From Prevotella sp. KH2C16 (lineage in GTDB: Bacteria; Bacteroidota; Bacteroidia; Bacteroidales; Bacteroidaceae), in the NCBI RefSeq assembly GCF_900113305.1, contig NZ_FOOW01000004.1, positions 1-64,000 of the forward strand: 64,000 nt of DNA. The letters run 5' to 3'. Made by a program: the position numbers and the translations under genes. Below the pieces are notes generated by a model. That model ran no database searches. It had not been told where the DNA came from and saw only the letters and a program-made list of their open reading frames with translations. This document shows positions 44,435-52,658 of this stretch, in pieces (position 1 is the first letter of the stretch; each line of letters opens with the position of its first letter).

Positions 44435-46033
44435 TTAATGCTTAGGATTCTTGTCCCACCAAAGCTTAGTTGCACCATTATCAGCACCGCCCAAGAGAGC
44501 TACGCCAGCCTCTACTGCCGCACGATTGTTATCGTAGAGAGTTGTTGGATAAGGCATACGGCGAATCTGCAAATTGGTATCAATGTTTCCGGAACTGTTA
44601 CGAGTGGTTGGGAACAACTTGGGATAACCCGTACGGCGGAACTCAGACCAGCCCTCTGGAGAGATGCGGAAGTTGGCAATCCACTTCTGCGTGATGATGC
44701 GCTCGAGGTTAGTCTCGAATTCAGCACCCTCATCATAAGCTACGGTGATGGTACTTGGCTGTGCGGCGTCGCCACCCTTACCTGTATTGTCTACAAAAGC
44801 GATAGGCTGTGCCGTAGCATTATTTATATAAGAGGTGGCATCAGACAGACCCCACTCAGCGAAAGACGCCTTAATGCCATCCTCATAGAACTGCTTTGCC
44901 GTGCCACCCATGGCCCAACCACGGAGCGCACCTTCTGCACGGAGGAAGAAGCTTTCCGATGCACTCATATAAGGGATGGTTGATTTGTCGGAGAGATTGA
45001 AGTTGGAAATCTTGTCCCCTGTATAGTCAGTATTGCCACCTGCCATGTTGATACCCAGGCGCACACCATGGAACTTGCCATCGCCGGCAGCCTTGAAGTA
45101 TACGGCCAGACGAGGATCGTTGTAACCATTCATGTAAGAGTCCATAGAAGCTCCCATGCGCTCCTCGTTCCAACTATAAGCCTGCTCATAGAGAGGGTTC
45201 ATCATGGTAATGCCTGAAACTGTAGCCTGTTCATCAGCAGCCTCGAGGAAACCCACCGCAGAGCTTGCCGACTTCTCAGCCTCCTGCTGTGCAAGAGCCT
45301 TGTCAGCGTAAACGATACGCATGGCCAGACGCAGACGAAGCGTGTTGGCAAACTTAGCCCACTTGTTGGCAGAACCCTGATAGATGTAATCGAACTTGGA
45401 GAGGATGTTCTGATTTGCTGCCGCGAAAGGAGCAAGAACATCGATTGCGCTGTCGAGCTCCTCGAAGAATTTTTTGTAAACGGCCTCCTGGCTATCGAAA
45501 GTATTGCCCGTACTACCTGCTACATAGTTTACATAAGGGATAGGACCATATTGGTCAGTTACGCGATGCATGGCATATACCTTGACAACCGTGGCAAGTG
45601 CAGCGACCTCGGGAGTGTTATTCTTCTTTGCATTCTTCACGATAGTAGCCCATGCCGGCATGATCTGGGTGTAGTTCTGATTATACATAGTGTTACCCCA
45701 TGTACCAGAGAAGAAGTAGTTACCGTTGTGGTTACCGTTTGCCCATGTGCCGGTAGGACCGACATAACCAGAGTACCAGTCAGAGCAGAGCCCTTGGAAG
45801 TGCTGGTAAGAACCAGTAGATCCATAAGAGTCATCTTGCTGGCCACCTGCAGTGAAAGGAACCATGCGGAGCTCCATCTGAGAGAAGAACGAACCTACGG
45901 TTAGGTTGTCTGCCTCCAAATCCTTATCAGTAGCCTCATAAGGATTAGTGTTTATCTCCTCGAAATTGCTTGTGCATCCAGTAAACCCGAGCATCAGGAC
46001 ACCAAGGAATGTATATTTTATAATTGATTTCAT
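44435..46033 (-). CDS. SusD-family glycan-binding lipoprotein (PUL 4)
   Basis: 532 residues from the ATG at 46033; a TTG at 46045 is in frame but leaves almost no gap to susC. Lipid Cys20. Same subfamily as the PUL 1 and PUL 2 SusD proteins (HRVTDQYGPIPYVNYV, LRLRLAMRIVYADK, EGWSEFRRTGYPKLFP). It forms the lid of the transporter encoded 14 bp upstream. Confidence 0.95.
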   Translation of the reverse strand: MKSIIKYTFLGVLMLGFTGCTSNFEEINTNPYEATDKDLEADNLTVGSFFSQMELRMVPFTAGGQQDDSYGSTGSYQHFQGLCSDWYSGYVGPTGTWANGNHNGNYFFSGTWGNTMYNQNYTQIMPAWATIVKNAKKNNTPEVAALATVVKVYAMHRVTDQYGPIPYVNYVAGSTGNTFDSQEAVYKKFFEELDSAIDVLAPFAAANQNILSKFDYIYQGSANKWAKFANTLRLRLAMRIVYADKALAQQEAEKSASSAVGFLEAADEQATVSGITMMNPLYEQAYSWNEERMGASMDSYMNGYNDPRLAVYFKAAGDGKFHGVRLGINMAGGNTDYTGDKISNFNLSDKSTIPYMSASESFFLRAEGALRGWAMGGTAKQFYEDGIKASFAEWGLSDATSYINNATAQPIAFVDNTGKGGDAAQPSTITVAYDEGAEFETNLERIITQKWIANFRISPEGWSEFRRTGYPKLFPTTRNSSGNIDTNLQIRRMPYPTTLYDNNRAAVEAGVALLGGADNGATKLWWDKNPKH

Positions 46034-46047
46034 AATTATTTCCAATT

Positions 46048-49000
46048 TTAGAATTTAACCTTTACAGAGAAACCCATTGTACGGGAGCTCGGCTGCATGA
46101 AGTTATCAATACCCTGACTATAGGTACCTGTGTTGGCAGTAAGCTCCGGATCGAATGGAGCCTTGCAGTAAAGCATCCACAGGTTGTGGGCAACGAATGA
46201 GAGATTCAGGCCCTTGATCCATGGCACAGCCTTCGTTACAGGAACATCATAGCCAAGTGAGAGCTCAGCCAGGCGGAGATTGGTTGCACTATAAACATAC
46301 ATAGAAGCAACGGTCTCCGTCGTACTTGAGATAGTCTGGTAATAAGCCTGAGGAGTGATGCCGTTGATACCATTGATGGTTACGCCCCCTGCATCGCGAG
46401 CTGCCTCCGTAGCCTTAGAGGCGCCGAAAGCATCCATCATTGACTCTGTGAGCGATACTACTATGCCACCTTGACGATAGTTAAACAGGAAACCGAGGTT
46501 GAATCCCTTCCAAGAGAAGCTGTTACCCCAAGAGAGGTTGTAGTTAGGAGTGGCATGGCCGGCAAGTATATAATCATTGGCATTCTTGCGAACAGAGTGA
46601 TCCTGTGGGTCTACATAGATTTCTCCATGCTCACCTGTTGCAAGTGTGCGCACATAGATATCCGTGAGGTTTCCACCTACAACAACCTTATTCTGAGTAC
46701 CATTGAAACCACCGAGCTTCAGGTCATCTTCACTGGCTTTATAGGTAATACCAGTCTGAGGGTCTGTATAGGAGGCATCCACTTCCTTCACCTTGTTACG
46801 GTTGAGAGTCCATGTTAAGTAAGTCTCCCACTGAACTGGGCCGAGAGGCTGATTGTAACGGGCAGCAAGCTCGACACCTTTATTGTCTACGCTGCCACCG
46901 TTCACCCAAACATTGGTGTAGCCAGTAGTTGGATCCAATGAGATATTAAAGAACTGGTTGTAAGTACGAGACTTATAGAATGTGGTATTCACCTTCAAAC
47001 GATTCTGGAACAATACGAAGTCGATACCAGCCTCCCAGGAGTTGGTCTTTTCAGGCTTCAGATCAGCGTTCTTCATCGTAGTTGAAAGAGAAGGGCCGCT
47101 CGAACCATTGATAGCATAAGTAGTAGTTGTCAAGAAAGTCTGTGAAGGGTCGTTGCCTACTACAGAGTAAGACAAACGAGTCTTCAGGTAGTTCAGCCAG
47201 TTGTTGCTCTTGATAGCTGGGAAAATCTCTGTCCAGATACCAGACAGACCGGCTGACCAGTAGAAGTAAGAGTCATTGTTAGGAGCAAGAGCTGAAGACC
47301 AGTCGTTGCGGGCAGAGAGATCCAAGTAGGCCATGCTCTTATAGCCGAGCTGTGCACTTGCGAGGAGAGCCTCTTTTCTTCTGCGCTCATTGTACTCCTG
47401 GCCGAGTTTGAACTTAGGATCAGCAGGATTGATATTCTGGAGGGTAAACTTATTGGGAACGGAGCTTAGGTTTCCACTTGTTGACTCTTGGGATATATCG
47501 CGCTGGTCATAGTTCGTACCGATAACTGAGGTCAGGCTCCACTCGCCGTCGTTCCAATACTTGTTAATCTGGGCAAGGAACTCGGCATAGAGCTGGCGGG
47601 AATTCTGATTCCTCAGACCATAGAAACCCGCATCAGAAGCAAACAAGTTCTTGGTACCTGCAGCAAACTTCTGCTCATAACGGTTCTGACTGTTGTCATA
47701 CTTCACACGCCCGGTCAATGAGAGCCAGTCTGTAACATCCCACTTCAAGGAAGCAATCACCATGTTACGAACCTTGTGATTGATGAAACGCTCGTTCTCG
47801 GCAATCCAGTATGGGTTTTCCATCAACTCGTTCTGGTCAAGCCATGGCCAGTACTGGGTCTCGAGATTGCGCTCAAGGTTATGCCGGCTGTAATACTGTA
47901 TACCCTGCCAGTCGCCGCCTGCCGGAAAGAGGTAAAGAGTATACAATGGGTTGTGATACTGACCAGAAGAAATCATGTTCTGTTCCTTGATGTTAGAGAG
48001 CGTGTAACTCAAGTCGAGCGTCAGCTTGTCGTTAGCAAACTTGGATGTATTGCGCAGATTCAGGTTGTAACGAGTGAAGTCGTTGTTATGAATCAGGCCC
48101 TCTGCATTGGTGGCACCCAGTGAGAGATAAGTCTGGTTCTGGGCGTTACCAGTAGATATAGCCACATTGTTGGTGAAGTTGGTACCTGTCTGGAAGAAAT
48201 CGTTGGGGTCATAAGCACTGGGAGTAGACATCTTACTGCCCCAGCTGTCGAATGCCCCAGCCGAGGAAGGTCCATAAGTATTCTGGAACTTGTGGGTTAC
48301 GAAAGGACGAGAGAACTGGAAGCTGCCTGTATAGGTTACATCCAGACGACCCTGCTGACCCTTCTTGGTAGTAATCATGATGACACCATTTGACGCATCA
48401 GAACCATACAGGGCGGCAGCTGAAGGACCACTCAATACAGAGATGCTCTCTATATCCGACGGATTGATGTCCGACGAAGAGTCGCCGGTAGCACCTGCGC
48501 CTGAGAACATGTCGTTTGTCGTACCTGCCTGCAAGTTTGGCATTGGAATACCGTCGATCACATAGAGCGCGCTGTTGTTACCGTTTATAGATTTTATACC
48601 ACGCATCACGACGCGAGTGGCCGAGCCCACGCCAGCAGCATTCTGAGAGAACTGGACACCGGCCACCTTTCCGTTCAGGGAGTTCACGAAGTTGGCATCC
48701 TGAACCTTGGTTACCGCATCACCGTCCAGCTGCTGTACATTGTAAGAAAGCGACTTGGCCTCTTTCTTGATACCGAGGGCGGTTACCACCACCTCATTCA
48801 GTATTTCCTCGTCCTGGGAGAGACTGATTGTCAAACCTGTTCCGCTGGCCGCAACCTCTTTAGACGAGTAGCCCACATAGCTGATAACGAGTGTACTTCC
48901 TGCTGGAACCTTGAAAGAAAAGTTACCGTCGATGTCGGTAACGGTTGCTAAATTAGTACCCTTTACGGTTACTGTTGCACCAATTACGGGCTCGCCGGTC

Positions 49001-49158
49001 TCGTCAAGGACCTTGCCGCTAACCTGCTTTTCGCTGGCTTGCTGCACCGACTTGACGGGAGAAGCTGATATTGCGTTATCAGCGTTTACGGTCAAAGTAG
49101 CAACACATAATGCCACGGAAAAGCCCAGTCTTAGCAAACTGTTTTGCTTTTTGTTCAT
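46048..49158 (-). CDS. SusC-family TonB-dependent transporter (PUL 4)
   Basis: 1036 residues, the same length as the PUL 1 transporter. The signal peptide, carboxypeptidase-like domain and start of the plug (first about 150 residues) are nearly identical to PUL 1, for example KQVSGKVLDETGEPVIGATVTVKG and ILNEVVVTALGIKKEAK. The rest of the plug and the barrel are clearly diverged, which points to a duplication followed by change of the substrate-facing parts. No STN. The barrel ends in SVKVKF. Promoter at 49349-49379 and shared leader nonamer at 49188-49196. Confidence 0.96.
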   Translation of the reverse strand: MNKKQNSLLRLGFSVALCVATLTVNADNAISASPVKSVQQASEKQVSGKVLDETGEPVIGATVTVKGTNLATVTDIDGNFSFKVPAGSTLVISYVGYSSKEVAASGTGLTISLSQDEEILNEVVVTALGIKKEAKSLSYNVQQLDGDAVTKVQDANFVNSLNGKVAGVQFSQNAAGVGSATRVVMRGIKSINGNNSALYVIDGIPMPNLQAGTTNDMFSGAGATGDSSSDINPSDIESISVLSGPSAAALYGSDASNGVIMITTKKGQQGRLDVTYTGSFQFSRPFVTHKFQNTYGPSSAGAFDSWGSKMSTPSAYDPNDFFQTGTNFTNNVAISTGNAQNQTYLSLGATNAEGLIHNNDFTRYNLNLRNTSKFANDKLTLDLSYTLSNIKEQNMISSGQYHNPLYTLYLFPAGGDWQGIQYYSRHNLERNLETQYWPWLDQNELMENPYWIAENERFINHKVRNMVIASLKWDVTDWLSLTGRVKYDNSQNRYEQKFAAGTKNLFASDAGFYGLRNQNSRQLYAEFLAQINKYWNDGEWSLTSVIGTNYDQRDISQESTSGNLSSVPNKFTLQNINPADPKFKLGQEYNERRRKEALLASAQLGYKSMAYLDLSARNDWSSALAPNNDSYFYWSAGLSGIWTEIFPAIKSNNWLNYLKTRLSYSVVGNDPSQTFLTTTTYAINGSSGPSLSTTMKNADLKPEKTNSWEAGIDFVLFQNRLKVNTTFYKSRTYNQFFNISLDPTTGYTNVWVNGGSVDNKGVELAARYNQPLGPVQWETYLTWTLNRNKVKEVDASYTDPQTGITYKASEDDLKLGGFNGTQNKVVVGGNLTDIYVRTLATGEHGEIYVDPQDHSVRKNANDYILAGHATPNYNLSWGNSFSWKGFNLGFLFNYRQGGIVVSLTESMMDAFGASKATEAARDAGGVTINGINGITPQAYYQTISSTTETVASMYVYSATNLRLAELSLGYDVPVTKAVPWIKGLNLSFVAHNLWMLYCKAPFDPELTANTGTYSQGIDNFMQPSSRTMGFSVKVKF

Positions 49159-49187
49159 AGAATTTATCCTTTAAAATAATTATTTAA

Positions 49188-49196
49188 GTTAGACAT
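49188..49196 (-). promoter_or_regulatory. Conserved leader motif, PUL 4 copy
   Basis: GTCTAACTT on the minus strand, in the extended form ATGTCTAACTT (49196-49186), lies 28 nt before susC and matches the PUL 1 and PUL 2 copies. Confidence 0.5.
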
Positions 49197-49348
49197 CTAA
49201 TCATAAAATCGAAGTCCTACTATCCAGACTCGTGCATATATCATTCTCCCTTTGGAATCCTCATATCTGTTCGCCTTTGATCCCTGGAGGAAATAAGTTG
49301 GCAACAACTGCCTATTTAAGCATCTACATTCAGTTTATTATAATGCGG

Positions 49349-49379
49349 CAAAGGTAACAAAAGTTTTCAAACCATGCAA
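49349..49379 (-). promoter_or_regulatory. Promoter of PUL 4
   Basis: On the minus strand TTGC (49379-49376) and TACCTTTG (49356-49349), about 20 bp apart. Transcription would begin near 49342. Confidence 0.55.
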
Positions 49380-49588
49380 GAAAAAAAGTTAAAAACAAAA
49401 AACTCCATTGTACAAAAACCGACATTTTAATACAAAAAACGGCAATTCAGACTATAAAATCATACTTGATAATATGCTATCAGTTATCTTTTGTCCAGCG
49501 GAGAATCCGCTGCCCGGCAAACAGAGAGCGGCAAGAATATTCCCGCCTGGCATGTATCTTGGGTTCGGAAAGACATGAGGACAGATGA

Positions 49589-49618
49589 TTGCCGATTCCG
49601 TTTTTTTTCGTATCTTTG
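49589..49618 (+). promoter_or_regulatory. Promoter of the S9 peptidase gene
   Basis: TTGC (49589-49592) and TATCTTTG (49611-49618) with about 18 to 19 bp between them. The transcript would start near 49625, giving a 20-nt leader before the ATG at 49645. Confidence 0.65.
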
Positions 49619-49644
49619 CGGAATCAAATACAAAACCAACTCTC

Positions 49645-52380
49645 ATGAAGCACTTATCCTTATTGGCATTTTTGGCATTTGCTCTTTCCGCACAGGCTCA
49701 GAAGAAGCCCCTCGACCACACGGTGTACGACGGCTGGCAACACATCGCGGCAGCAGCCCTGTCGGCCGACGGCAAAATCCTCACCTATCAGGTGGACCCA
49801 CAGGAGGGCGACGGCACCCTCTTCATCCGGAACAACCGCACGAAGAAGGTCATCACGGTGCCACGAGGCTACCGGGCACAGGTCTTGGACGACGGCTCTC
49901 GTGTGGTCTGCCTCGTCAAGCCGTTGTTTCAGCAGACGCGCCAGGCCAAGATCAAGAAAAAGAAACCCGAAGACATGCCCAAGGACACGCTGGCCGTGGT
50001 CGACCTCCGAACGGGCAACATAAGGAAGTTCGGCCATGTGCTTTCCCACAGCATAGGGAAGCATGCCGTCAAGGCAGTGGCTTTCAGCGTCGCCGACACG
50101 GCGCTCATTCCGAAGAAGGAACGCAAGAGCAAGGATACGGGGAAGCCCCTGTTCGTCTATCATTTTGCCAGCGGGCGGGTAGACACCCTCAAGCATGTCG
50201 ACCTGTTCGGCATGAACCGACAGGGAACCCTGCTCGCCTATACCCGCAAATACGAGAAGCACAAGTCGCAGCTGGAGCTCCTCGACCTCCTTTCGGGCAA
50301 GTCCGCCCTGCTCGGCGACACCTTGTCTTATTATTCCCTGCCGCAGTTCAGCCACGACGGAGCCAAGATGCTCTATCTGGCTTCCAGCGATACGGCCGCC
50401 ACGGGCAACAAGCATTGTGCGCTATATGAATATAAGGTGGGCGCAACGGGCAGTCGCAAGCTTGTCGGGGCGGAGCAGCAAACCGGAGTTCCTAACGACT
50501 GGGGCATCACCGAGAACGGCACCCCCCACTACAGTCGCAACGGAGAGAGAATCTTCGTGGGCATCCAGCAGTATGTCGCTCCCGACGATACCACCCTCCA
50601 TGCCTTTGAGACTCCCTCGCTCGACATATGGCGCCACGATGCTCCCGTCCTCCCCCCGGCCGAGAAGGCAAGGCTCAAGGAGCTCAAGAAGCAGACCTGC
50701 ACGGCCTCCGTTGTTGGCGGGAGGCTCCAGCCTCTGACGACCTCTCCCTACGACAACATCCGCCTCGTGGGCCGTGGCAATGCTGACTATGCCCTGTCGG
50801 TAGACCGCACCCCGCACATGGTGGAGACCCAGTGGGACTATCAGGTGCCGCTCACGGTGAGCCTCGTGAACACCACGACGGGACAGCGCAAGGAAATCAC
50901 GACGGGACGGATAAGCCATGTAACGGCATCGCCGTCGTGCAAATATGTTGCCTGGTACGACCTCCCGTCCGGTCAATGGATGGCTTACGAAGTGTCTACA
51001 GGCCTTACGCGCAGCCTTACGGACGGCCTCGGCGTGAATTTCTTCGACGAGGAAGACGACCATCCGATGCTGAAAGACGCCTACGGGGCTGTGGACTGGA
51101 CGGAGGGCGACCGCGACTTGCTCGTCTACGATCGGTTCGACCTCTGGCGCATACCCCTCTCGGGCGGCAAGGCCGTAAACCTCACCCGGGGTGAAGGCCG
51201 CAGCGGCAACTGCGTCTATCGCTATATCAAGACCCGGGATGAGGACGATCCCGACTATATCACAGCTTCCGAGCGGCTCCTCTTGAGCGTCTTCGACCGC
51301 ACGACCAAGAGAAACGGCATCGCCGCCACCAGCCTCTCCGCCGACCTGAAGAAGCTCCCGCTCGAGGAATACATGTTCTCGAAGATCGTCAAGGCCCGCA
51401 ACGCGGATGCCTATGCCTATCTGAAAGGCAACTTCCAGCACTCTAACGATGTCTGGCTGGCCGGCAAGGACTTTGCCCGGCAGCAGAAAATCAGCAGCAT
51501 CAACCCCCAGCAAAAGGACTACAACTGGGGCTCCGTGGAGCTTATTCACTGGACGGCCTTCGACGGGAAACCCATGGAAGGGCTGCTCTATAAGCCCGAG
51601 GACTTCGACGAGAGCAAGCGATATCCGGTCATGATCTACTTCTACGAGAAGTACTCCGAGAACCGCTACCGCTATGTGGAGCCGCAGCCGAGCGCGTCGA
51701 CCGTGAACCTGGCCTTCTATACCAGCCGCGGCTATCTGGTCTTCGTGCCCGACATCGTCTATACGGCGGGCACTCCGGGCGAGAGTGCCTATAACTGCAT
51801 CGTCAGCGGAGCCGAGTATCTCACGGGCTTCCCGTGGGTAGACAAGGCCAACATGGCCATCCAGGGGCAGAGCTGGGGCGGTTATCAGGTGGCCTATCTC
51901 ATCACGCGCACCAACATGTTCAAGGCTGCCGAGGCCGGCGCACCCGTCTCCAACATGACGAGTGCCTTCGGAGGAATCCGATGGGAAAGCGGCTCGAGCC
52001 GACAGGGGCAGTATGAGCAGGGGCAGAGCCGCATAGGCCGCAACCTCTGGGAGGCGCCCGAGCTCTATGTCAGCAACTCCGCCCTGTTCAAGCTGCCGCA
52101 GGTGCAGACTCCGCTCCTCATCATGCACAACGATGCCGACGGGGCCGTGCCATGGTATCAGGGCATAGAGCTGTTCATGGGGCTGCGCCGCCTGGGCAAG
52201 CCCGTATGGATGCTCGAATACAACAACGAGGCACATAACCTCAAGGAAAGGCGCAACCGCAAGGACCTCACCATCCGCCTCCAGCAGTTCTTCGACTGCC
52301 AGCTGAAGGGTGCGCCGGAACCCGAATGGATGAAGAGCGGCATCCCCATCCTGCGCAAGGGACAGTATTTCGCCTATTGA
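49645..52380 (+). CDS. S9-family serine peptidase (prolyl oligopeptidase type)
   Basis: 911 residues with a signal peptide (ALSAQAQ), so periplasmic. An N-terminal beta-propeller (about 30-640) leads into an alpha/beta-hydrolase domain (about 650-911) with the catalytic triad visible: Ser743 in GQSWGGYQ, Asp832 in HNDADGAVP and His864 in NEAHNL. Such enzymes cut short peptides, often after proline or acyl-peptides. The frame starts at 49585, but the ATG at 49645 begins the signal peptide and follows a promoter. It may degrade peptides left after deglycosylation. The gene is divergent from PUL 4, and a family B array follows 41 bp after its stop. Confidence 0.92.
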   Translation: MKHLSLLAFLAFALSAQAQKKPLDHTVYDGWQHIAAAALSADGKILTYQVDPQEGDGTLFIRNNRTKKVITVPRGYRAQVLDDGSRVVCLVKPLFQQTRQAKIKKKKPEDMPKDTLAVVDLRTGNIRKFGHVLSHSIGKHAVKAVAFSVADTALIPKKERKSKDTGKPLFVYHFASGRVDTLKHVDLFGMNRQGTLLAYTRKYEKHKSQLELLDLLSGKSALLGDTLSYYSLPQFSHDGAKMLYLASSDTAATGNKHCALYEYKVGATGSRKLVGAEQQTGVPNDWGITENGTPHYSRNGERIFVGIQQYVAPDDTTLHAFETPSLDIWRHDAPVLPPAEKARLKELKKQTCTASVVGGRLQPLTTSPYDNIRLVGRGNADYALSVDRTPHMVETQWDYQVPLTVSLVNTTTGQRKEITTGRISHVTASPSCKYVAWYDLPSGQWMAYEVSTGLTRSLTDGLGVNFFDEEDDHPMLKDAYGAVDWTEGDRDLLVYDRFDLWRIPLSGGKAVNLTRGEGRSGNCVYRYIKTRDEDDPDYITASERLLLSVFDRTTKRNGIAATSLSADLKKLPLEEYMFSKIVKARNADAYAYLKGNFQHSNDVWLAGKDFARQQKISSINPQQKDYNWGSVELIHWTAFDGKPMEGLLYKPEDFDESKRYPVMIYFYEKYSENRYRYVEPQPSASTVNLAFYTSRGYLVFVPDIVYTAGTPGESAYNCIVSGAEYLTGFPWVDKANMAIQGQSWGGYQVAYLITRTNMFKAAEAGAPVSNMTSAFGGIRWESGSSRQGQYEQGQSRIGRNLWEAPELYVSNSALFKLPQVQTPLLIMHNDADGAVPWYQGIELFMGLRRLGKPVWMLEYNNEAHNLKERRNRKDLTIRLQQFFDCQLKGAPEPEWMKSGIPILRKGQYFAY

Positions 52381-52421
52381 CAAGCGGCCTGCCGAAAAGG
52401 CGGAAATGGCTTCCCGGAAGA

Positions 52422-52504
52422 GTTTCAATGACCGAAACAAGATGTTTCAACGGCTGAAACAGAGTGTTTCAATGACTGAAACAAAGAGTCTCAACGGCTG
52501 AAAC
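52422..52504. repeat. Family B 22-bp-phased array, copy 3
   Basis: 83 bp. Four 17-bp palindromes at 52422, 52444, 52466 and 52488: GTTTCAATGACCGAAAC, GTTTCAACGGCTGAAAC, GTTTCAATGACTGAAAC, GTCTCAACGGCTGAAAC. Spacers AAGAT, AGAGT, AAAGA. It lies between the peptidase stop and the promoter of the GH3 gene. Confidence 0.88.
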
Positions 52505-52606
52505 TCTCACGGGAAACTGCCGCCGGTCTTGCCGGACAATGCCTGGATTTAGGGTACAGGCCGTGAAAACATCGGCTGAACGCGATAATATTCCGTTCCC
52601 CCGGCA

Positions 52607-52635
52607 TTGCCTTTCAGAAAAATATGCTATATTTG
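52607..52635 (+). promoter_or_regulatory. Promoter of the GH3 gene
   Basis: TTGC (52607-52610) and TATATTTG (52628-52635), 17 to 18 bp apart. Transcription would start near 52642, with a 17-nt leader before the ATG at 52659. Confidence 0.6.
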
Positions 52636-52658
52636 CAATCGTAAAAGTTATTATCATA

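Larger units (their letters stand above)
49159..49644. other. Divergent intergenic region between PUL 4 and the S9 peptidase gene
   Basis: Carries two opposite promoters (49349-49379 and 49589-49618) and a leader of about 185 nt for susC. No gene is visible. Confidence 0.7.

Noticed and set aside
46034..46045. TTG start for the PUL 4 SusD
   Set aside because: An ATG four codons later directly begins the lipoprotein signal and leaves normal spacing to susC.
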